From the NCBI GenBank assembly GCA_002689405.1, contig NZFZ01000006.1, positions 16,432 to 25,427 on the forward strand: 8,996 nt of DNA, given 5' to 3'. Below are positions 6,243 to 8,996 of the stretch, one piece after another; the first letter of the stretch is position 1; every line of letters starts with the position of its first letter. Origin of the DNA: Gammaproteobacteria bacterium (lineage in GTDB: Bacteria > Pseudomonadota > Gammaproteobacteria > Magnimaribacterales > AG-339-G14). The position numbers were made by a program, and so were the translations under genes. Under the pieces are notes generated by a model. That model did no database searches. It saw only the letters and a program-made list of their open reading frames with translations, and was not told the origin of the DNA.

Positions 6243-7085
6243 TTATGATTTCATAAATTCATCAAATTCTTCCTTGTAATCAGGATGCCATCTAGACATA
6301 GCTGGTCTATTTTTAATAATGTCATCTGCATTCCATTGTATTCTCTTTTGATCTATCTCTCTGTTTGTTTCATTATCCGGACAAAGTATATAGAACTCAT
6401 CTTTACCCAAGCTCTCCATAAAGTAGTCAACGGTTTCTTCCGTAGTAGCTGCAAATTCAGGCTTTTCAGGAATGAAGGCAGAAATCATCGGAGTGTAAAC
6501 AAAAGCTGGAATCAGTAAATGTGCTGACAAATTACAATTTTCGTCTAGATGAAACGCGTTAGCTAAAGACTCAGTGTAAGCAACTACACAAGCTTTGGAA
6601 ATATTATACGCATAATTTCCTGGTGGCCTTGTAATGCCTTGTTTTGAGCCAGTATTTACAATTGCTCCTTCTACGGACTGTTCAATCATCTTTGGGATAA
6701 ATGCATGACAACCATTTACCACCCCCATAAAATTTATATCTATTATTTCTTTTAACATTTCCATCCCTTCCCAAGGAGGAGTTCCCATTCTTGCAACTCC
6801 GGCATTATTCATTAAGAAGTTTACTTCACCAAACTCGGAAAAAATTTCATTGGCAAGAGCTTCCATTGAGGCAAAATCGGTAACATCAATTTTTTTGGCA
6901 ACAATCTTCCCCGCACTGGGAATATCTAAAAGCATTTCTTTAGCCTCTTCTAAGTTTTCTTTCAAATCGACAATAACGCAATTCATACCTTTTACAGCTA
7001 ATCGCTTTGCAGTTTCTAAGCCTATGCCGCCGGCTGCGCCGGTAATCACTGCGGTTTTATTTTTTTGCATCCAATTTGATTTCAT
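6243..7085 (-). CDS. Short-chain dehydrogenase/reductase (classical SDR)
   Basis: A 280-residue classical SDR with all hallmark residues. The nucleotide-binding TGAAGGIG is at residues 15-22, and Asp40 at the end of the second strand favours NAD(H) over NADP(H). NNAG is at 93-96, Asn118 in DINFMG, catalytic Ser147 in VNTGSKQG, and Tyr160/Lys164 in YAYNISK. The substrate-side region (about 190-225) and a C-terminal extension after residue ~235, ending in RWHPDYKEEFDEFMKS, are longer than in the ~250-residue core family and probably shape the pocket; a hydroxy or keto substrate is expected but not identifiable. The ATG is set by a strong Shine-Dalgarno (complement of CCTCC at 7090-7094). It is the first gene of the minus-strand operon that continues into the kappa-GST-like protein and alkaline phosphatase. 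Confidence 0.93.
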   Translation of the reverse strand: MKSNWMQKNKTAVITGAAGGIGLETAKRLAVKGMNCVIVDLKENLEEAKEMLLDIPSAGKIVAKKIDVTDFASMEALANEIFSEFGEVNFLMNNAGVARMGTPPWEGMEMLKEIIDINFMGVVNGCHAFIPKMIEQSVEGAIVNTGSKQGITRPPGNYAYNISKACVVAYTESLANAFHLDENCNLSAHLLIPAFVYTPMISAFIPEKPEFAATTEETVDYFMESLGKDEFYILCPDNETNREIDQKRIQWNADDIIKNRPAMSRWHPDYKEEFDEFMKS

Positions 7086-7089
7086 ATTT

Positions 7090-7094
7090 CCTCC
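7090..7094 (-). promoter_or_regulatory. Strong ribosome binding site of the SDR gene
   Basis: On the minus strand this reads GGAGG, 4 nt before the ATG at 7085. It is among the best Shine-Dalgarno matches in the window and fixes the start, ruling out the in-frame ATG five codons later. Confidence 0.8.
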
Positions 7095-7123
7095 ATTTTT
7101 TTAGCTTTTGAAAAACGTTCCTT

Positions 7124-7129
7124 TATAAT
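7124..7129 (+). promoter_or_regulatory. Consensus -10 box for the DUF5665-like gene
   Basis: A perfect TATAAT. The element 17 nt upstream (TTAGCT, 7101-7106) is a poor -35, while TTGAAA at 7108-7113 is too close to pair with it. Transcription would begin near 7136, giving a leader of about 32 nt. It occupies nearly the same bases as the minus-strand -10. Confidence 0.45.
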
Positions 7130-7152
7130 ATTTCTTAAAAGTAATTTATCAA
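7125..7152 (-). promoter_or_regulatory. Putative sigma70-type promoter for the SDR-isomerase-phosphatase operon
   Basis: On the minus strand TTGATA (7152-7147, five of six matches) is followed after 16 nt by TATTAT (7130-7125, five of six). Transcription would start near 7118, leaving a leader of about 33 nt that includes the GGAGG site. Confidence 0.5.
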
Positions 7153-7157
7153 AGATT

Positions 7158-7162
7158 AGGGA
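7158..7162 (+). promoter_or_regulatory. Ribosome binding site of the DUF5665-like gene
   Basis: AGGGA lies 5 nt before the ATG at 7168 and supports that start. Confidence 0.65.
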
Positions 7163-7167
7163 ACAAA

Positions 7168-7431
7168 ATGGAACAAGATCAAAAAAGACTTGCTGATGCT
7201 TTAGAGGAACTAAAGGATCATAACTTTATGAAAATTCATGAATCTGCTTGGAAATTTATGTATTACAACTTGCTACGTGGACTGGCAATTGGTCTTGGCT
7301 CTGTAGTTGGCGCCACTGTGCTAGTAACTATCTTTATACAAATACTTGCTCAATTTGAGTTTATTCCGATTATCGGAAATTGGGCGCATGAAGTTATAGA
7401 AATTATTGAAAAACTAGATAAGTCTGGATAA
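7168..7431 (+). CDS. Small one-TM protein, DUF5665-like
   Basis: An 87-residue protein of unknown function. An amphipathic, charged N-terminal part (1-35) is followed by LLRGLAIGLGSVVGATVLVT and a hydrophobic run to about residue 61, forming one membrane helix with Gly-rich small-residue spacing. Then come FIPIIGNWAHEVIEII and a short charged tail. The RGLA-x-GLG-x-x-x-GAT pattern plus the IPIIG segment resembles the DUF5665 family of small bacterial membrane proteins, whose role is not known. It has its own ribosome site and promoter and stands alone: the upstream neighbour is divergent and the downstream one convergent, only 12 nt away and with no room for a terminator. Single-gene expression suggests a housekeeping or envelope role, but this is a guess. 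Confidence 0.82.
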   Translation: MEQDQKRLADALEELKDHNFMKIHESAWKFMYYNLLRGLAIGLGSVVGATVLVTIFIQILAQFEFIPIIGNWAHEVIEIIEKLDKSG

Positions 7432-7443
7432 TCAAAGCGTTTT

Positions 7444-8043
7444 CTAGGTTGCTTCTTGAATTTCTTTTTTAGCCAAGAAGTTCTTTCCAACTCTCAAGAT
7501 CATTAAAGAAACAATTAGTAAAAGAAATAAGCTAGATACCATTATCATTTCTTTGCTTAAAACCCTTATTAGATACACATAGGCAAAAATTATTGCCAGA
7601 TAATTTATTCCGAAAGAATGAATTTTTTTCCAAAGGGGCAATCCTAGTTTTTCAACTATCCTGTCATGAGATGTTACAGCCATGACATACATCAAAATAT
7701 ATCCAAGTCCCCCAAAGATTATTAAAAACCACCCTGGAAAGAAATCTATGAAAATCAAATAATAAACTAAAGAAATCAAATGGATTGTATGCGCTAGGCA
7801 AAATCCAAGCCCAATATACCTTCTTTCGCTTCTAAGAAATCTAAAAAAACTTACTTTGAAGATTTTATAAATAATGCCTATTCCATATGCAATTAAGAAA
7901 TACGCAAAAGCAATTCTAGCTGAGTAAATTGTTTGAAACTCTAAAGCAGAGCTGATCTGTAAATTATTAAAAGCATAAAAAATTATTAGAACGTTTGCTA
8001 CAAATACGGGCAAGCTCCAAAAGAGTAAGTTTTTAGACTTCAT
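7444..8043 (-). CDS. Ferric-reductase-like (MsrQ-like) heme-type membrane protein
   Basis: A 199-residue polytopic membrane protein with about six hydrophobic segments (roughly 8-25, 43-61, 76-97, 103-122, 144-161 and 166-184). The signature RRYIGLGFCLAHTIHL (74-89) and the segment SHDRIVEKLGLPLWKKIHS (125-143), followed by a helix, match the ferric reductase-like transmembrane domain shared by MsrQ, the heme-b partner of the periplasmic methionine sulfoxide reductase MsrP. Possible heme ligands are His85, His88 and His142. In MsrQ the helix after the WxxLH motif carries another His about 13 residues on; here that position is Tyr155. No msrP is nearby, so the electron donor and acceptor are unknown. 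The ATG lacks a clear Shine-Dalgarno. The gene starts 31 nt from the divergent alkyltransferase gene and ends 12 nt from the convergent DUF5665-like gene. Confidence 0.8.
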   Translation of the reverse strand: MKSKNLLFWSLPVFVANVLIIFYAFNNLQISSALEFQTIYSARIAFAYFLIAYGIGIIYKIFKVSFFRFLRSERRYIGLGFCLAHTIHLISLVYYLIFIDFFPGWFLIIFGGLGYILMYVMAVTSHDRIVEKLGLPLWKKIHSFGINYLAIIFAYVYLIRVLSKEMIMVSSLFLLLIVSLMILRVGKNFLAKKEIQEAT

Positions 8044-8074
8044 GAAAATATTTTAAAATAAATTCAAACTAATT

Positions 8075-8380
8075 TTGAGAATCTTGAAAAAAACTTATCC
8101 TAACATCGATAGTCTGAGCGGCACTAAATTTCAAAAAAAAGTTTGGTTGGAACTTTCTAAAATACCAAAAGGAGAGACTAAAACTTACAAAGAAATCGCC
8201 ATTGCCATTGGCTGTCCTTCGGCTGCAAGAGCAGTAGCTAATGCTTGTGGCAAAAATCCTCATCCAATAGAAATACCTTGTCACAGGGCAATAAGGTCAG
8301 ATGGAACATTGGGGGGGTACAGCGCACCAGGGGGAGCTGCTGCCAAGCGCAGATTATTAAAAGAAGAACTTAAAGCCTAA
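8075..8380 (+). CDS. O6-alkylguanine-DNA alkyltransferase-type protein, DNA-binding/active-site domain only
   Basis: A roughly 100-residue protein consisting only of the C-terminal domain of methylated-DNA-protein cysteine methyltransferase. The family pattern is clear: GTKFQKKVWLELSKIPKGET (16-35), the recognition-helix segment with Arg52 (PSAARAVANACGKNP), the active site IPCHRAI with Cys69, and GGYSAPGG ahead of KRRLL. Intact PCHR indicates a suicidal alkyl-acceptor Cys, unlike alkyltransferase-like (ATL) proteins of the same size, which have Trp or Ala there. The N-terminal RNase H-like domain of Ogt/Ada is absent; the frame opens only at 8057, so it is not hidden upstream. The start is uncertain: there is no ATG, TTG at 8075 and 8084 (or ATT at 8072) are possible, and no good ribosome site is visible. 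A run of seven G (8311-8317) lies shortly after the active site. The 3' end overlaps the convergent small gene by 4 nt. Confidence 0.88.
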   Translation: MRILKKTYPNIDSLSGTKFQKKVWLELSKIPKGETKTYKEIAIAIGCPSAARAVANACGKNPHPIEIPCHRAIRSDGTLGGYSAPGGAAAKRRLLKEELKA

Positions 8381-8490
8381 TCGACTTCTTTGGCTTTATA
8401 TTTTTTTAAAGCTTCTTGGTATTCTTCTTCAGAGAGTTTATGCCAACCAATGCATTTTCCAGTTGGACTTCTACCGCAACCACAATCCAT
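8377..8490 (-). CDS. 37-residue Cys-rich protein with a CDGSH-like Cys/His pattern
   Basis: A short gene of 38 codons including the stop. It begins with MDCGCGRSPTGKCIGWH and continues into a charged helical tail (about 19-35, Glu/Lys-rich) ending in VD. Evidence that it is real: a strong Shine-Dalgarno AGGAG 7 nt before the ATG, placement 10 nt after the stop of the hydrolase gene, and a dense Cys/Gly motif. Cys3, Cys5, Cys13 and His17 follow C-x-C-x2-S-x4-C-x-G-x-H. This is one residue shorter than the CDGSH iron-sulfur motif (C-x-C-x2-S/T-x3-P-x-C-D-G-S/A/T-H), so metal or [2Fe-2S] binding by three Cys and one His is plausible, though unproven. A zinc knuckle is the alternative. It is probably co-expressed with the hydrolase. 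Its last 4 nt overlap the alkyltransferase stop on the other strand. Confidence 0.8.
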   Translation of the reverse strand: MDCGCGRSPTGKCIGWHKLSEEEYQEALKKYKAKEVD

Positions 8491-8497
8491 ATTTTGT

Positions 8498-8502
8498 CTC
8501 CT
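8498..8502 (-). promoter_or_regulatory. Ribosome binding site of the 37-aa gene, overlapping the hydrolase stop
   Basis: The minus strand reads TAGGAG, where TAG (8503-8501) ends the hydrolase and AGGAG (8502-8498) is the ribosome site, 7 nt before the ATG at 8490. This arrangement favours coupled translation. Confidence 0.75.
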
Positions 8503-8996
8503 AATTAAGTGTAACTTCTTTAAGCTGTCCTGGTTTTAAAATTTCAAAAAAGGTTTTTGGCAGTCCTTTTTTTGTCAAGGCTTCTTCAAGTAAAGCTGGC
8601 GGCTCCAACGTTTCTTCATCAGTAAGTTGAAAGGTTCCCCAATGCATGGCGTAATTTTTCTTTGATCCCAAATCAAGAGCAACCTGCAATGCCTCTTCCG
8701 GGTTTACGTGATTTGCTTTCATAAACCATTGTGGCGCATATGCTCCTATTGGTATCAAAGAGAGATCAGGTTTGCCAAGTTTTGCTTGAGTATCTTTGAA
8801 ATCTTTAGAGTAACCTGAATCTCCTGCGTGAAAGCTTTTAAAATTTGGAAAGGACATAAACCATCCACCCCAAAGACTCTTGTTTCTGTCTGCCAAACCT
8901 CTTGCTGACCAATGTTGGGTTGGTGTGAAAGTAAATTTAGCTCCTTTGATTTCTATATTTTCCCACCACAAAAATTCTTTAGTATTTTTTATACCT
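8501..8996 (-). CDS. NAPE-PLD-like metallo-beta-lactamase-fold hydrolase, C-terminal part (cut by right edge)
   Basis: The 3' ~165 codons of a metallo-beta-lactamase-fold hydrolase resembling N-acyl-phosphatidylethanolamine phospholipase D. The frame is open to the right edge: codons before the TTG at 8971 read GIKNTKEF, leading into LWWENIEI as in family members, so 8971 is not the start. Metal-ligand motifs present are TPTQHWSARGLADRNKSLWG (His encoded at 8912-8914), FHAGDSGYSKDF (the bridging Asp) and MHWGTFQL (the last His). The family segment IPIGAYAPQWFMKANHVNPE is also intact. The HxHxDH motif should lie beyond the edge. Mammalian NAPE-PLD makes N-acylethanolamines from membrane lipids; bacterial relatives are mostly uncharacterised and may act on phospholipids or other phosphodiesters. 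The 37-residue Cys-rich gene follows 10 nt downstream and is likely co-transcribed. Confidence 0.93.
   Translation of the reverse strand, partial: GIKNTKEFLWWENIEIKGAKFTFTPTQHWSARGLADRNKSLWGGWFMSFPNFKSFHAGDSGYSKDFKDTQAKLGKPDLSLIPIGAYAPQWFMKANHVNPEEALQVALDLGSKKNYAMHWGTFQLTDEETLEPPALLEEALTKKGLPKTFFEILKPGQLKEVTLN

Noticed and set aside
7086..7167. Pho box controlling the alkaline phosphatase operon
   Set aside because: No pair of CTGTCAT-like direct repeats is visible in the promoter region on either strand.
1..8996. CRISPR arrays, insertion sequences, tRNA/rRNA genes, toxin-antitoxin or defence genes
   Set aside because: I looked on both strands and found no regularly spaced repeats, transposase, terminal inverted repeats, tRNA-like cloverleaf or recognisable defence domain.

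Overview
The window is AT-rich, densely packed bacterial DNA (by eye roughly 35% GC, higher in the first ~1 kb). Genes are separated by a few bases or overlap, and there are no mobile elements, tRNAs, rRNAs or CRISPR arrays. The gene set is an oxidative and detoxifying assortment: GMC oxidoreductase, cupin, MerC-like protein, Rieske oxygenase, YfcG-like GST, SDR, kappa-type GST/isomerase, alkaline phosphatase, MGMT-type protein and a NAPE-PLD-like hydrolase. This resembles streamlined marine gammaproteobacteria such as SAR86-like or other oligotrophic lineages. That placement is inference from composition and protein flavour, since no phylogenetic marker gene is present.

Layout. (1) 1-2248, plus strand: the C-terminal end of a GMC flavoprotein, then a divergent cupin protein 3 nt later, then after an 84-nt gap a MerC-domain membrane protein that overlaps a signal-peptide-bearing methyltransferase by 20 nt. 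(2) 2309-4244, plus strand: a Rieske non-heme iron oxygenase alpha subunit followed 1 nt later by a YfcG-type glutathione transferase. This unit appears to start from a promoter so close to the ATG that the mRNA may be leaderless. A probable rho-independent terminator follows at 4288-4321. (3) 7085-4338, minus strand: an operon of an SDR dehydrogenase, a 2-hydroxychromene-2-carboxylate isomerase/kappa-GST-like protein and a PhoA-family alkaline phosphatase, the last two joined by an ATGA stop/start overlap. (4) 7086-7167: a compact divergent promoter region serving this operon and a small one-TM DUF5665-like protein (7168-7431). (5) 8043-7444, minus strand: a ferric-reductase-like (MsrQ-like) membrane protein. 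(6) 8075-8380, plus strand: a single-domain O6-alkylguanine-DNA alkyltransferase-type protein with an intact PCHR site. (7) 8490-8377, minus strand: a 37-residue Cys-rich protein, preceded by the 3' part of a NAPE-PLD-like metallo-beta-lactamase-fold hydrolase that runs off the right edge.

Most genes have recognisable families, and I see no clear new multi-gene defence or mobile system. The items most worth a second look are the 37-aa protein, whose Cys/His spacing nearly reproduces the CDGSH [2Fe-2S] motif; the Rieske oxygenase with a bridging Glu where Asp is usual; the MsrQ-like protein in which an expected heme-ligand His is Tyr; and the alkyltransferase that lacks the usual N-terminal domain but keeps its reactive Cys.
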